Notes: generated by a model from the sequence alone, not told the origin. A DNA stretch of 64,000 bases from Paraburkholderia caribensis (GCF_002902945.1 NZ_CP026104.1:124001-188000); one strand, 5' to 3'. Positions 46,728 through 55,672 are shown, counted from the stretch's first letter. Made by a program: numbers and translations.

Positions 46728-46760
46728 TCGTGCTATGCGAGGGAGCCTCGCATAGCACGA
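46728..46760. repeat. Perfect 14-bp hairpin without T tract
   Basis: TCGTGCTATGCGAG (46728-46741) and its exact reverse complement (46747-46760) enclose the 5-base loop GGAGC. The flank after it is GAACG, so it is not a normal terminator. It lies between the 51-residue peptide gene and the Res-Xre pair and may be a recombination or protein-binding site. Confidence 0.7.
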
Positions 46761-46832
46761 GAACGATGCTGAGATGGCTGCCTCGACAGTCCCCCAGCTG
46801 GAAGCCCGCCAGATTGAAGATGGGTTTGCGAA

Positions 46833-46870
46833 GGGTATCAATTGCGCTATCATTGGGTATCAACTGATAC
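46833..46870. promoter_or_regulatory. Operator-like repeats of the Res-Xre promoter
   Basis: GGGTATCAA occurs at 46833-46841 and again at 46855-46863, 22 bases apart (two helix turns). The second copy belongs to the exact dyad GTATCA-AC-TGATAC at 46857-46870, just 16 bases before the antitoxin start. Xre antitoxins of this family bind palindromes at their own promoter, so this is the likely autoregulatory site. Confidence 0.6.
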
Positions 46871-46886
46871 TTTAATCGGGAGTCGC

Positions 46887-47315
46887 ATGTCACTGATCAC
46901 GCCTGAAGCAGTGGCCGCGGTCATGGAGCTGCGGCAGGTCCCGCATACGCTCGCGGAACTCGAGGCACTTGTGCGCGACGGCCTGCCCAAGTCCGCGCTG
47001 CGCGCGGGCGTCGAACATGCGACGCAGGGTGCCGACGCCCGGCGTGCGCTACTTGCCCGCATCATCCCGGAAGCGACCTATAAGCGGCGTCGCGATCGGC
47101 TGACGCCAGACGAATCGGAAAAGACTGAGCGGCTGGCCAGGATCGTCGCGACGACGGCCTACGTCTGGAACGACGAAGAGGACGCGCGGGAATTCCTGTC
47201 GACGCCGCATCCGGAGCTCGAAGGGCGGGCGCCGCTCGATGTTGCGCTGACCGAGCTCGGCGCGCGCCGGGTCGAAGAGCTACTCTGGAAACTGTTTTAT
47301 GGTTTGCCGGCGTGA
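46887..47315 (+). CDS. xre: Xre/MbcA/ParS-type antitoxin (DUF2384)
   Basis: 142 residues from ATG 46887, preceded by CGGGAGTCGC. The N-terminal half (residues 1-65) contains an HTH-like helical region, VRDGLPKSALRAGVEHATQG. The C-terminal MbcA/ParS domain has the usual RRRDRLTPDESEKTERLARI, AREFLSTPHPELEGRAPLDV and VEELLWKLFYGLPA, ending with the conserved helix that plugs the toxin. It neutralises the Res toxin encoded next and, with it, represses the promoter. Its stop overlaps the toxin start by 4 bases. Confidence 0.93.
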   Translation: MSLITPEAVAAVMELRQVPHTLAELEALVRDGLPKSALRAGVEHATQGADARRALLARIIPEATYKRRRDRLTPDESEKTERLARIVATTAYVWNDEEDAREFLSTPHPELEGRAPLDVALTELGARRVEELLWKLFYGLPA

Positions 47316-47785
47316 AGCTGTTTCGAATCGCCGACACTCGACACACGGTCTGGAGTGGCACTGGTGCGATGCTGGTGGGCGGTCGCTTCAATAGCCCGGG
47401 GCGACCGGTCATCTACGCGGCGTCGACCTTCGCCGGCGCGATGCTCGAGGTTCTTGTACATGCACGCATCGGCAAGGTACCGAAGACCCACGGATGGGTT
47501 GAAGCAGCGGTTCCCGACGATATTCGTGTCGAACGCCATTCGGCCGAATCGTTGCCGGAGGGATGGGATGCGCCAGCACTGCACGCGGCAAGGGAGTTCG
47601 GCGACGCCTGGTTGACCGAGTCGCGTACCGCGCTCCTGTTCGTACCTTCCGTCGTCGTCCGTACAGAATTCAACGTGCTGGTCAATCCCGCACACCCCGA
47701 CGCGACGCGGATCGCCGTGACCGAGCCGCAACCCGTGGTGTGGGACGAACGCCTCTTTGTGATGCCGCCGGTCGGACACTCCTAG
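47312..47785 (+). CDS. res: RES-domain toxin (NAD-degrading)
   Basis: 157 residues from GTG 47312, whose last bases overlap the antitoxin stop (GTGA). The RES fold is visible: residue stretch MKLFRIADTRHTVWSGTGAM, the signature G-G-R-F-N-S-P-G-R-P-V-I-Y-A-A-S with its arginine and tyrosine, the glutamate in A-G-A-M-L-E, and the late F-N-V-L-V-N-P-A-H-P segment. Characterised RES toxins deplete cellular NAD+ and halt growth. Antitoxin-first order and overlapping frames are typical. It is complete and probably active. Confidence 0.94.
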   Translation: MKLFRIADTRHTVWSGTGAMLVGGRFNSPGRPVIYAASTFAGAMLEVLVHARIGKVPKTHGWVEAAVPDDIRVERHSAESLPEGWDAPALHAAREFGDAWLTESRTALLFVPSVVVRTEFNVLVNPAHPDATRIAVTEPQPVVWDERLFVMPPVGHS

Positions 47786-48103
47786 ATAGGATGGTGGTCG
47801 GCTAGCCTCGCCTCGACGCTCTGCGCCTCGAGGGAGATGACCAGGACGTGGCTTCCAGTTGAGTCGCACTCGCTGCTCGCAATGGCAAGTGCGGCGCCAT
47901 CCGATACTCTCCCTGCCTGGTTGCCAAAGCCGACTCGGCTGTCGGTTTTTGTCAATTGCCTCGCAATTTGCCACAAATAAATTAACGATCCGGCGCTATT
48001 TATCCAGTTATTTGGACGTCTAGCCGAGAGCTACTGAGTCAGTCCATTAAACGTAACCTGGCTAATAAGGCTTATCAGGATTAAGGAGGCGGGCCGGAAT
48101 GCT
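47786..48103. other. Gene-free stretch
   Basis: No gene could be supported between the Res toxin and the next gene. The end of the stretch contains AAGGAGG at 48083-48089, the ribosome binding site of that gene. Confidence 0.4.
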
Positions 48104-48900
48104 ATGATGCGCGGCGTTTCGCGCTTTCTCTTTTCATCCAATGCGCTGGCGCCGCCCGCCTGCGACACTGACGACGACTCCAGATCTCAACAGGCGGAAA
48201 AAGCCGTGCCCAAGACTGCCGTTGCCACCTTGGAACCGAGCCTGTTGGATGACGCCCTGCGCGTCAATCGCAACGGCCTGAACGTTGAGCAGATGCTCGG
48301 CATGGCATCACCCGTGAAGGACATCACGCTCGTTCATCTGTGCGGCGCACCGGCAGGCGCGTCGGTCGAGGTGCAGTCCGACGGTCAGGCCATGATTCTT
48401 GAGGCGCGGCATCACGACCTGATCAAGACCGCCAACGAGGTGAGCGTGCACAAGGTGCAAGGTGCGCTGCAGCTGAGCCTCGACATGATCAATTTCGCGG
48501 ATGCAGCGCCAGCAGGGACGGTCCCGTCATGCTCTGGCGCGTCGTGCGGGCTTGTATGTGGCTCGGCATCCCCTACATCGCCGGTTTCGCTGTCGGCGGC
48601 CGCCGATACCAGACGCCGGCCGCCGGTGAGCGGCTGGCGGGCTACTATGCCTGGCCGCGTCTCGGTTTCGATGCGCCGATTACCCCGGATGATGCGCAGT
48701 TTTTTGGTCACTTGCCGTATCACCCGGAGGGGCTGGCCACCGTCCAGCAGCTCAGCGGGCTGCTCGACAAGGAAGGCGGTCCCGCATTCTGGAAAATGAA
48801 TGGCACACATCGTGATGTCGGATTTGAGGTTGCAGCCGGTTCGAAAAACGTGCAAATTTTGAGAAAGTATCTGATCGATAAGGGATTTTTAAGGCCGTGA
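48104..48900 (+). pseudogene. Unknown protein, possibly acetyltransferase-like, frameshifted
   Basis: Two overlapping frames make one gene. The first (48104 to about 48520) reads SLLDDALRVNRNGLNVEQML and TANEVSVHKVQGALQLSLDM, ending near D-A-A-P-A-G-T. The second (to 48900) continues VMLWRVVRACMWLGIPYIAG, then AGYYAWPRLGFDAPITPDDA and a final G-S-K-N-V-Q-I-L-R-K-Y-L. Adding one G in the ACGGTCCC run near 48517 joins them into about 265 residues. The G-Y-Y-x-W-x-R-x-G-F-D motif and the preceding G-x-G helix recall proteins with a GNAT-like fold, but this is weak. It may be a true frameshift or a sequencing slip. Confidence 0.45.
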
Positions 48901-49003
48901 CGTCGAATCAGCCCAACGTGAAGATGTTTTGTGGGGACGCGGGGCGCGTTCGGGAAAGCGCTCGACCGGGCGACAGTCAGCCTTGGGGCTGAGCGCGCCA
49001 CAG

Positions 49004-49444
49004 ATGCCTGAACTCCAGCACGTGATTGACGTGCGGGTCGACGAACGGGTCAAGGGGCTCGAAAGGGCGCGGCATGAAGGTTCGCCCTACTCTTCCGTCA
49101 AGTTAATAACCGACTCTTGTCTGAAGAATACCCTGATTAACAAACATCCGATTGCGAAGGTCTTGCGGGCAGGTAGTGGAAGTCTAAGCAACAGAGATCA
49201 TTTTCGTGTTTCTTATCAGATGCGTAGCCCGGACGGGCAGGTCGTCACAAAGCAGCTCGATCTTCCAGTTTCTGCGCTAACGGGTGCTGCGCTATCATCG
49301 CCGCCGGAACTTGACGGTCCGGCTAGCGTTGCCGCAAGCACCCTCGGGGAATCGACCGTCGACGACATGCGGGCAAGAGCGCGGCGCATTGCCGAGTGGG
49401 CATTCGGTATTCCTGAGGCGGCGCCGGATAGTAAGCAACATTGA
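49004..49444 (+). CDS. Hypothetical protein
   Basis: 146 residues from ATG 49004; the frame is open further upstream to a TTG at 48929. It begins MPELQHVIDVRVDERVKGLE and contains FRVSYQMRSPDGQVVTKQLD, a likely beta hairpin, then a low-complexity serine/alanine stretch and a helical end with RRIAEWAFGIPEA. No family is recognised. It follows the previous unknown gene by about 100 bases and is closed by a good terminator, so the two may form one unit. Confidence 0.5.
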   Translation: MPELQHVIDVRVDERVKGLERARHEGSPYSSVKLITDSCLKNTLINKHPIAKVLRAGSGSLSNRDHFRVSYQMRSPDGQVVTKQLDLPVSALTGAALSSPPELDGPASVAASTLGESTVDDMRARARRIAEWAFGIPEAAPDSKQH

Positions 49445-49483
49445 TACGCGAAGATGGACGGGGACTTGTCCGTCGAAACAGAA

Positions 49484-49510
49484 CGCCACCACCCGGTGGC
49501 GTTTTTCTTT
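49484..49510 (+). terminator. Intrinsic terminator
   Basis: CGCCACC (49484-49490) pairs exactly with GGTGGCG (49495-49501) around the loop ACCC, followed by TTTTTCTTT. It closes the gene at 49004-49444. Confidence 0.85.
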
Positions 49511-49558
49511 TGTGTAGCGACGACGGAACCGGGCGCCGGCATCGCCGAAACGTAGGCC

Positions 49559-49684
49559 GTATTAATTCTGTCAACACCTTGGCGCAGCAGCGGCGCGGCC
49601 AAGCGCGAGCGCATTGACACTTTTATGTTCCATCGGAACGCAATGAAAGCGTCAACTCGCCTATGTCAGTATTAAATCTGTCAA
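49559..49684. repeat. Pair of 16-base repeats, transposon-end-like
   Basis: GTATTAATTCTGTCAA at 49559-49574 recurs with one change (GTATTAAATCTGTCAA) at 49669-49684, 110 bases apart. Read on the other strand they begin TTGACAGA. Between them TTGACACTTTTATG occurs at 49614. The rest of 49445-49951 shows no gene. Spaced repeats of this kind are found at the ends of Tn7-like and Tn5053-like transposons; this is a suggestion only. Confidence 0.4.
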
Positions 49685-49961
49685 TTTGCATCGCGAAGAT
49701 CACCTTGCGCGCCACGCTATTGATGCGGCAGGAAAAATCGCCCGTCAGGGGCCGAGCGGTCAGGGAAGGGGAGGCGCGAATCATCTGAAGTCGGTTGCGG
49801 CTAAAAAAGCTACTGTCGCGACAATACAGTTATCTTGTCGGCCGTGTTTTCGCGCAACATCTGCGGCGGCCGCGACGCTGAAATGGCCGGTGTCGATGGC
49901 TTCGAAAGGCCCAATACGGTAGAGTCGAGATGTGGCGCGGTAGCGGTAGGTTCGGTTTGTC

Positions 49962-51330
49962 GGGCCTATCCGTCATTTTGTGGGCGAGGCATATCATGAG
50001 AGGTAAAAGTCATGGATATGCCAATGAAGAAGAAACGCACGGTGGCGTCTCAGGCAGCGGCCCGAGGGCCGCTGCCTGAACTGCCCAAAGCGCTGCTGGA
50101 CGAGCTGGTCAAGGGGCCGATGACGCCGACCGAGGTGCAGGATCTGATGCTGGCGTTTAACAAGGCGATTATCGAACGCGCGATGGGTGCGGAGATGAAT
50201 CTGCATCTGGGGTATCCGCCGGGCGAATCCAAACCCGCTGGCCAGGCCAACGAGCGCAACGGCGCCAGCCGCAAGACGGTCATCACCGATCGTGGCGTCG
50301 TCCGGGTCGAGTTGCCGCGCGACCGCGACGGCAGCTTCGAGCCGATCCTGATCCCCAAACACGAACGCCGCTTCACCGGCTTTGACGAGCGCATCATCGC
50401 GATGTACGCGCGTGGCATGAGCGTGCGTGAGATCCAGGCCTTTCTGGCCGAGAGCTACGGCACCGAGGTGTCGCCCGATTTCATCAGTTCGGTCACCGAC
50501 GAGGTGATGGCCGAAACGCTGGCCTGGCAGAACCGTCCGCTCGAGACGATGTATCCGGTGGTCTTCTTCGACGCGTTGCGGGTCAAGATCCGCGATGACG
50601 GTGTGGTCAGCAACAAGGCGGTGTATCTGGCTCTGGGCATTCAGGCGGACGGCCAGCGCGATGTGCTGGGCCTGTGGATTGAGCAGACCGAGGGCGCGAA
50701 GTTCTGGCTCAAGGTGTTCAACGAACTCAAGAACCGCGGCTGCCAGGACATCCTGATTGCGGTCGTTGACGGCCTGAAGGGGCTGACCGACGCGATCGGC
50801 GCAGCTTACCCGAAGACGGCGGTGCAGACCTGCATCGTGCATCTGATCCGCAACAGCCTGGAATACGCTGGCTGGAAGGACCGCAAGGCTGTCGCCCAGG
50901 CGCTGCGTCCGATCTACGCAGCTGCCAGCGAAGAGGCAGCGAAGCAGGCTCTGCAGGCCTTTGCTGATGGGCCATGGGGCGCGAAATACCCGACTATCGT
51001 GCAGTCCTGGCAGCGCGCCTGGGAGCACGTCACGCCGTTCTTCGTGTTTCCACCCGAGATCCGGCGGGTCGTGTACACCACGAACGCCATTGAGAGTCTG
51101 AACATGCAGTTGCGCAAGATCATCAAGACCCGCGGTCACTTCCCCAATGACGAGGCTGCAATCAAGCTACTCTGGCTGGCATTGCGCAACGTCCTGGCCA
51201 AAAACGTGCGCTCAGCCTTCGACTGGAAGTCAGCCATGAACCAGTTTGCTATTCTGTTTGGCGATCGATTTACGCAGGCGCGCGGCTAACGATTCCTTTA
51301 ACCGCCTCGCCCACAAAAATGCGGACAGGC
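49962..51330 (+). mobile_element. IS256-family insertion sequence, intact
   Basis: The left end reads GCCTATCCGTCATTTTGTGG and the right end, inverted, GCCTGTCCGCATTTTTGTGG; the match continues through G-C-G-A-G-G-C, 27 bases with 4 differences. TCGGTTTGTC stands directly outside on both sides (49952-49961 and 51331-51340), which is the target duplication. The ends are placed to within one or two bases. Intact gene, good ends and direct repeats show a recent insertion. Confidence 0.92.
50012..51289 (+). CDS. IS256-family transposase
   Basis: 425 residues, full family length, start ATG 50012 after GAGAGGTAAAAG. The mutator-type DDE core is complete: first aspartate in YPVVFFDALRVKIRDDG, second in DILIAVVDGLKGL, and the glutamate in VVYTTNAIESLNMQLRKIIK. 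N-terminal ALLDELVKGPMTPTEVQDLM and MGAEMNLHLGYPPGESKPAG are typical. It catalyses copy-out/paste-in transposition of the element. Long open frames on the opposite strand are shadows caused by high GC. Confidence 0.96.
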   Translation: MDMPMKKKRTVASQAAARGPLPELPKALLDELVKGPMTPTEVQDLMLAFNKAIIERAMGAEMNLHLGYPPGESKPAGQANERNGASRKTVITDRGVVRVELPRDRDGSFEPILIPKHERRFTGFDERIIAMYARGMSVREIQAFLAESYGTEVSPDFISSVTDEVMAETLAWQNRPLETMYPVVFFDALRVKIRDDGVVSNKAVYLALGIQADGQRDVLGLWIEQTEGAKFWLKVFNELKNRGCQDILIAVVDGLKGLTDAIGAAYPKTAVQTCIVHLIRNSLEYAGWKDRKAVAQALRPIYAAASEEAAKQALQAFADGPWGAKYPTIVQSWQRAWEHVTPFFVFPPEIRRVVYTTNAIESLNMQLRKIIKTRGHFPNDEAAIKLLWLALRNVLAKNVRSAFDWKSAMNQFAILFGDRFTQARG

Positions 51331-51369
51331 TCGGTTTGTCTGTTGCCGCCCCTTTCGTCTGGCGGTGCC

Positions 51370-53285
51370 CGAGTAACCTCGCCTTAACCCCGTTTCCACA
51401 TCCCGCTCATCGAACCGGACATGCAGATCTCCCGCATCCGGCTCTCGGACAAGACATCACGCCTTCGTACACGGCACGTTACACCCAAGGCCCCGTCAGA
51501 CGCACAAGACCGAAGTGCTTGTAGAGGTGCGGGCGTGGATAGCTCCCGCGCCTGCTTCGCCTGGCTTTGTACTTGTTGCGTAACCACCGACGCAACCGCA
51601 CAGCGGTGTAGTTGTCGAGCGCCCGATATGCGCGTCTGTCCGTGCCTACATTGAAGTAGTTCGCCCAGCCGCGCAGCGTGCGGTTCAACTTGCCCACCAG
51701 CTCCGTGGTCTCCTGCCATACCGTCTTGAGGGCGGTCATCGCATGAATCTTCTCGACCATGCGACGGATACTCTTCTTCGACGGACGCATGCCCATACGG
51801 GCCTGGCCAGTCGTTGCCGAGTACAGCCGCCCAAACGTGTACCCCAGGAAGTCGAACTCGCCTTCTGGCACCGTGCAGATTCGTGTCTTCTCCTCGTTGA
51901 CCGTCAGCTTCAGCTTGCTCATGATCTCGTGCAGTTTCAGCAACGCCTCTTCGGCCTTGCCTCGCTTGCACAGGATCACCAGGTCATCTGCGTAGGTCAC
52001 AATCCGACTGCCAAGACTGCGCTGAAGTCCGAGCTTCTTCCATGCCAGCACAAACCGGCGCATGTAGATATTCGCCAGTAGTGGTGAGATGGGAGACCCT
52101 TGCGGAATGCCACGTCCGCTATCTCTGGCCTCCGTCGTACGTTTCTTCCAGCCTCGGTTATCGGTTTCTTCTGCGGGGCATTCCAGCCACATCCGGATCA
52201 GATGCAGCACACGCCGATCAACGATGCGTCGCGCGAGCGACAGCATCAGGTCAGCGTGCGGAATACTCCCCGAAGTAGTCCGCGAGGTCGGCGTCAACCA
52301 CGTCCGTTTGCCCTCGGTGCAGCCGCTCTTCCACCTCGATCACCGCTTGCTGGGCATTTCGCCCCGGGCGGTAGGCGTACTGCTCTGGCGGAAGATCCGC
52401 TTCGAAGATCGGTTCGAGCACGAGCATCGCTGCTGTCATGCACACCCGATCTCGCAAGGTCGAGATGCCCAGTGGCCTCAGCTTGCCATTGGCCTTCGGG
52501 ATAAACACTCTTCTGATAGGGTCCGGCCGGTAAGTCTCCTGCCTGAGCGCAAGCGCCAGTTCGCCGAGCCACTTCTGCACCCCGTACGCTTCGACCTCCG
52601 TGAAGTCCTGCCGATCGACACCCGGTGCGCCCTTGTTCGAGCGACACTGGGCGTACGCATGCGCCAGCACATCCTCGCGATAGATCTTGTCGTACAGAGC
52701 GTAGAAGCGGTACCCGGCTTCTGCCTTCGCTTTCGCGTGTAACGCCATCTGCAGCTTCTGAACACGAATCGGAGTTGATAGGTTGCCCAATCTCCACGTC
52801 CTCACTACGTATTGCGTCTGTCTTGAACTGAGGCCCCTTCCCTCCACCAGCATTACCCGGCTTCACCGGTACTACGGACCTCTCCGTCATCCCAAGGCGC
52901 CCGGCCTGTCCCTCGCGGGCATCCGGTTGGTCATCCCTGACCACGCCAAGGGATTTCCCGTGTTGCGTACGCTTTCCTTGTGTACATGCTGTCGCCACTA
53001 CCCCGGCGCAGCGACTGGGCGTCCAGCCTGCTCATTCACCCAGCCGTATCAGCCTTCCCCGATAGGGTTGTCGGGTCGGCCTGCGCATCGACCTTTTCGA
53101 GGTTTGCTCGACGTTCACTCGCGTTACGGCCTGCACACTCGCGCTGTCACCAATTTGTGACACGCATCACCGAAGGCTTCAGCCATTTCGTTGCCTCCAT
53201 AGCTGCTCCGGTTGCTTCCGGCTGGAGCGGTTGCCGGGCGGGACTTACACCCGCTGGAAAGCGCCACCTTTTCACGGCGCACACC
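51370..53285 (-). ncRNA. Group II intron
   Basis: On the minus strand the intron likely starts at 53285 with GTGTGCGCCGTGAAAAGG, a group II 5' end, followed by about 430 bases of structured DNA with CCAGCGGGTGTAAGTCCCGC before the reverse transcriptase. Domain V is plain at 51444-51412: GAGCCGGATGCGG, loop, then ATGTCCGGTTC, whose outer 8 bases pair and include the catalytic A-G-C. Domain VI should follow; the 3' end is somewhere between about 51400 and 51341 and is not fixed. The 5' exon side shows no gene I recognise. An IS256 element sits directly beyond the 3' side. Confidence 0.8.
51479..52853 (-). pseudogene. ltrA: Group II intron reverse transcriptase/maturase, frameshifted
   Basis: The N-terminal part (52853 to about 52265) holds YALYDKIYREDVLAHAYAQC, GAPGVDRQDFTEVEAYGVQK and IPKANGKLRPLGISTLRDRV, then AYRPGRNAQQAVIEVEERLH and VDADLADYFG. 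There the frame shifts: GSIPHADLMLSLARRIVD is in the next frame, which continues with GRGIPQGSPISPLLANIYM, the catalytic Y-A-D-D, the maturase domain LNRTLRGWANYFNVGTDRRA and YKHFGLVRLTGPWV. One extra G in a run of four at about 52265 explains it. The start codon is uncertain. The protein would splice the intron and drive its mobility. Confidence 0.92.
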
Positions 53286-53472
53286 CGTCACGGTCAGTCG
53301 AGGTTCGGCAATCCCGTCGTCCGACTTTCGAAGTGAAGCTGCCACTCAAAGATCTTTCCGACGAACACACTAGTGGGAGCGTGAGGCCGAACGGAGAAAA
53401 ACTGCTGGGTTGGCGCGTTCTTGTTCGTCTGGGCGAGCCCCCCCACATTGAGTGACGAATGCGGCCGCTCTT

Positions 53473-54390
53473 TTATAGTCTTGCGTTCCGATCCCAAGGC
53501 GGTTCATCGCCAAACGTCCCGGCAAGGTAATCGACGAACCGGCGTACTTTGAGTGGGATGCGCTGCGCGCTCGGATAAACCGCTTGAATCGCCAGATCAG
53601 CCACGCGGTAAGCCGGCAGCAGTGCCACAAGTTCGCCCCGCCGTAGATGCTCGCCGAACACGAAGGTCGGACCGTACGTAATACCGGCGCCCGCGAGCGC
53701 GGCGGCAAGAAGCATCTGCGTATTGTTGGCTGTCATCCGGCATGGTCCGTCGATCACATGCGCGCGGTTTCTCGCATCGAGCAATGTCCAGTCGCCAGCC
53801 GACACGGCTTCGCTGAAGGCAAGCCGCTGCGCGAGTCGTAAGTCTTCGGGTTTGCGCGGCGCTCCATGGCGCTCGAGGTACGCCGGAGACGCACATACGA
53901 CCATTCGGCAGGGCGCAAGCCGGCGCGTCACCAGTCGTGGGTCCGTCAACCGTCCTATCCGGATTGCCACGTCAACGCCCGCATCCATGAGATCAACATA
54001 GCGGTCCCCGAGCAGCACTTCCACGTTGACGTGCGGATGGTCCTCCAGGTAGCGGGCAACAACGTCGCCCAGGTGCATGGCGCCGAACGTGACCGGCGCT
54101 GCGACGCGCAGTACGCCATGTGCCGTGCCTTGCGAATCGCTCGCCTCCCGATTCGCCTCGTCGAACGCTTCAAGGATCCGCTTGCAGCGCTCATAGTAAG
54201 TCTGGCCGGCATCGGTCAGACTCAACCGCCGCGTCGTGCGCTGAAGCAGTCGCGCATTCAGCTCAGCTTCGATTGCGCTTACATGCTTGCCGGCCATCGC
54301 TGCCGATAGCCCGAATCGGCGCGCCGCAGCGGCAAAGCTGCCTTCCTCGACAGCCGCGACGAATACGCCAAGGCTCGTCAGTCGGTCCAT
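53473..54390 (-). CDS. LysR-family transcriptional regulator
   Basis: 305 residues from ATG 54390, with MDRLTSLGVFVAAVEEGSFA, A-A-A-R-R-F-G-L-S and AMAGKHVSAIEAELNARLLQ as HTH. The effector domain has DVAIRIGRLTDPRLVTRRLA and a final W-D-R-N region. This is the DmlR/AaeR-like group with the R-T-T-R-R-L-S-L-T-D-A-G wing. It is divergent from the hydrolase gene at 54509 across 118 bases, so it most likely controls the hydrolase, metallo-hydrolase and nitrilase genes. Confidence 0.93.
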   Translation of the reverse strand: MDRLTSLGVFVAAVEEGSFAAAARRFGLSAAMAGKHVSAIEAELNARLLQRTTRRLSLTDAGQTYYERCKRILEAFDEANREASDSQGTAHGVLRVAAPVTFGAMHLGDVVARYLEDHPHVNVEVLLGDRYVDLMDAGVDVAIRIGRLTDPRLVTRRLAPCRMVVCASPAYLERHGAPRKPEDLRLAQRLAFSEAVSAGDWTLLDARNRAHVIDGPCRMTANNTQMLLAAALAGAGITYGPTFVFGEHLRRGELVALLPAYRVADLAIQAVYPSAQRIPLKVRRFVDYLAGTFGDEPPWDRNARL

Positions 54391-54508
54391 TTTTATACAC
54401 TCCAATTCGATAATCTCATTATCGACTGAATACACCAATCCGGCAATTATCAAACTGGTGACATGAATCTACCATTCAGACATTAACTAATCGGGAGGTG
54501 GCACTGAA

Positions 54509-55672
54509 ATGGACATCGACTCAAACGGTACGCGGATTCATGTCACGCAGCGAGGCAGCGGCGAGTTGGCGCTGGTGTTCCTGCACTATTACGGGGGCTC
54601 GTCGCGTACGTGGGACGGGGTAGCAAGCGAATTGTCCGACCGGTATCGAATCGTTGCCACCGATCACCGCGGCTGGGGCAATTCCGAGGCGCCCGCCGAC
54701 GGCTACCGCATTGCCGATCTTGCGGCCGATGCCGAAGGCGTCATCGAGGCGCTGGGCCTGCACCGCTATGTTTTGGTCGGTCATTCGATGGGCGGCAAGG
54801 TCGCTCAACTCATCGCATCGCGTCGGCCACGCGGGCTCGAAGGCCTTGTGCTCGTCGCGCCGTCGCCTCCGTCGCCGATGCTCCTCCCGGACGAGCAACG
54901 TGCGACGTTGACCGGCGCGTATCAATCGCGTGAATCGGTCGAATTCGTGATCGATCACGTCCTGACCGCAAAATCGCTTGATGCCGCTCGCCGCGAGCAG
55001 GTCATCGAAGACAGCCTGAAGGCCGCACCGCAGGCCAAGGCGGCCTGGCCAAACGTTGCCATGCGAGAAGACATTAGTGCGGCGGTGGCATCAATCGATG
55101 CGCCGACCATCGTCATCTCGGGTGAGCTCGACCAGGTGGATCGCGTCGCAACGCTGCAGGCGGAACTGATGCCTCGTATTCCGCATGCGGCGATGCATAT
55201 CCTGCCCGGAATTGGACACCTGTCGCCGCTTGAGGCTCCGATCGAGGTGGCGCGGGTTATTGCACGGTTCGTCGCTGCGATCGAAAACAAGTCCGCCGTG
55301 TGCGGCACGCCCGAGCAGGTCCCCATCGCTTTCGACGCGGCGCTAAACGCCTGCGATCTTGATTCCCTGCTCGGTGTGTTTAGCAATAAAGCCACGATGC
55401 GGATGACGGACGGCGAGGTGGTGCAAGAAAGCCCCACCGAATTGCGCAACGGCCTGGCTCGGTTGCTGACACTGCGCCCGCGCATCCACAACAAGGTACG
55501 TCGAGTGTTGACAAGCAGCGATATAGCGCTCGTCCTGCTCGACTGGACCCTGAACGTGATGCTACCGGACGGCCAGGAGCACGAGGAACGCGGCACCGCT
55601 ACGCAGGTTATGGAAAAGGGCCGCGACGGTGGGTGGAGGCTGCTGATCTCTAATCCGCTTGGGTTGAACTGA
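54509..55672 (+). CDS. Alpha/beta hydrolase fused to a SnoaL/NTF2-like domain
   Basis: 387 residues from ATG 54509, behind CGGGAGGTGGC. Residues 1-260 form an alpha/beta hydrolase: LALVFLHYYGGSSRTWDGVA, nucleophile Ser93 in V-G-H-S-M-G-G, an acidic residue in ISGELDQVDRV and histidine in GIGHLSPLE. Residues about 270-387 look like a small cone-shaped NTF2 domain (AFDAALNACDLDSLLGVFSN, then TQVMEKGRDGGWRLLISNPL), as in SnoaL-like proteins. Most hydrolases lack such an addition. It heads a group with a metallo-hydrolase and a nitrilase, so it may act on an ester or a nitrile-derived acid; no substrate can be named. Confidence 0.88.
   Translation: MDIDSNGTRIHVTQRGSGELALVFLHYYGGSSRTWDGVASELSDRYRIVATDHRGWGNSEAPADGYRIADLAADAEGVIEALGLHRYVLVGHSMGGKVAQLIASRRPRGLEGLVLVAPSPPSPMLLPDEQRATLTGAYQSRESVEFVIDHVLTAKSLDAARREQVIEDSLKAAPQAKAAWPNVAMREDISAAVASIDAPTIVISGELDQVDRVATLQAELMPRIPHAAMHILPGIGHLSPLEAPIEVARVIARFVAAIENKSAVCGTPEQVPIAFDAALNACDLDSLLGVFSNKATMRMTDGEVVQESPTELRNGLARLLTLRPRIHNKVRRVLTSSDIALVLLDWTLNVMLPDGQEHEERGTATQVMEKGRDGGWRLLISNPLGLN

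Noticed and set aside
49994..51139. 381-codon minus-strand frame opposite the IS256 transposase
   Set aside because: It is the antisense of an intact transposase with clear DDE residues; composition is typical of a shadow frame.
52089..52742. 217-codon plus-strand frame opposite the intron reverse transcriptase
   Set aside because: The minus strand holds all RT motifs including Y-A-D-D; this frame has none.
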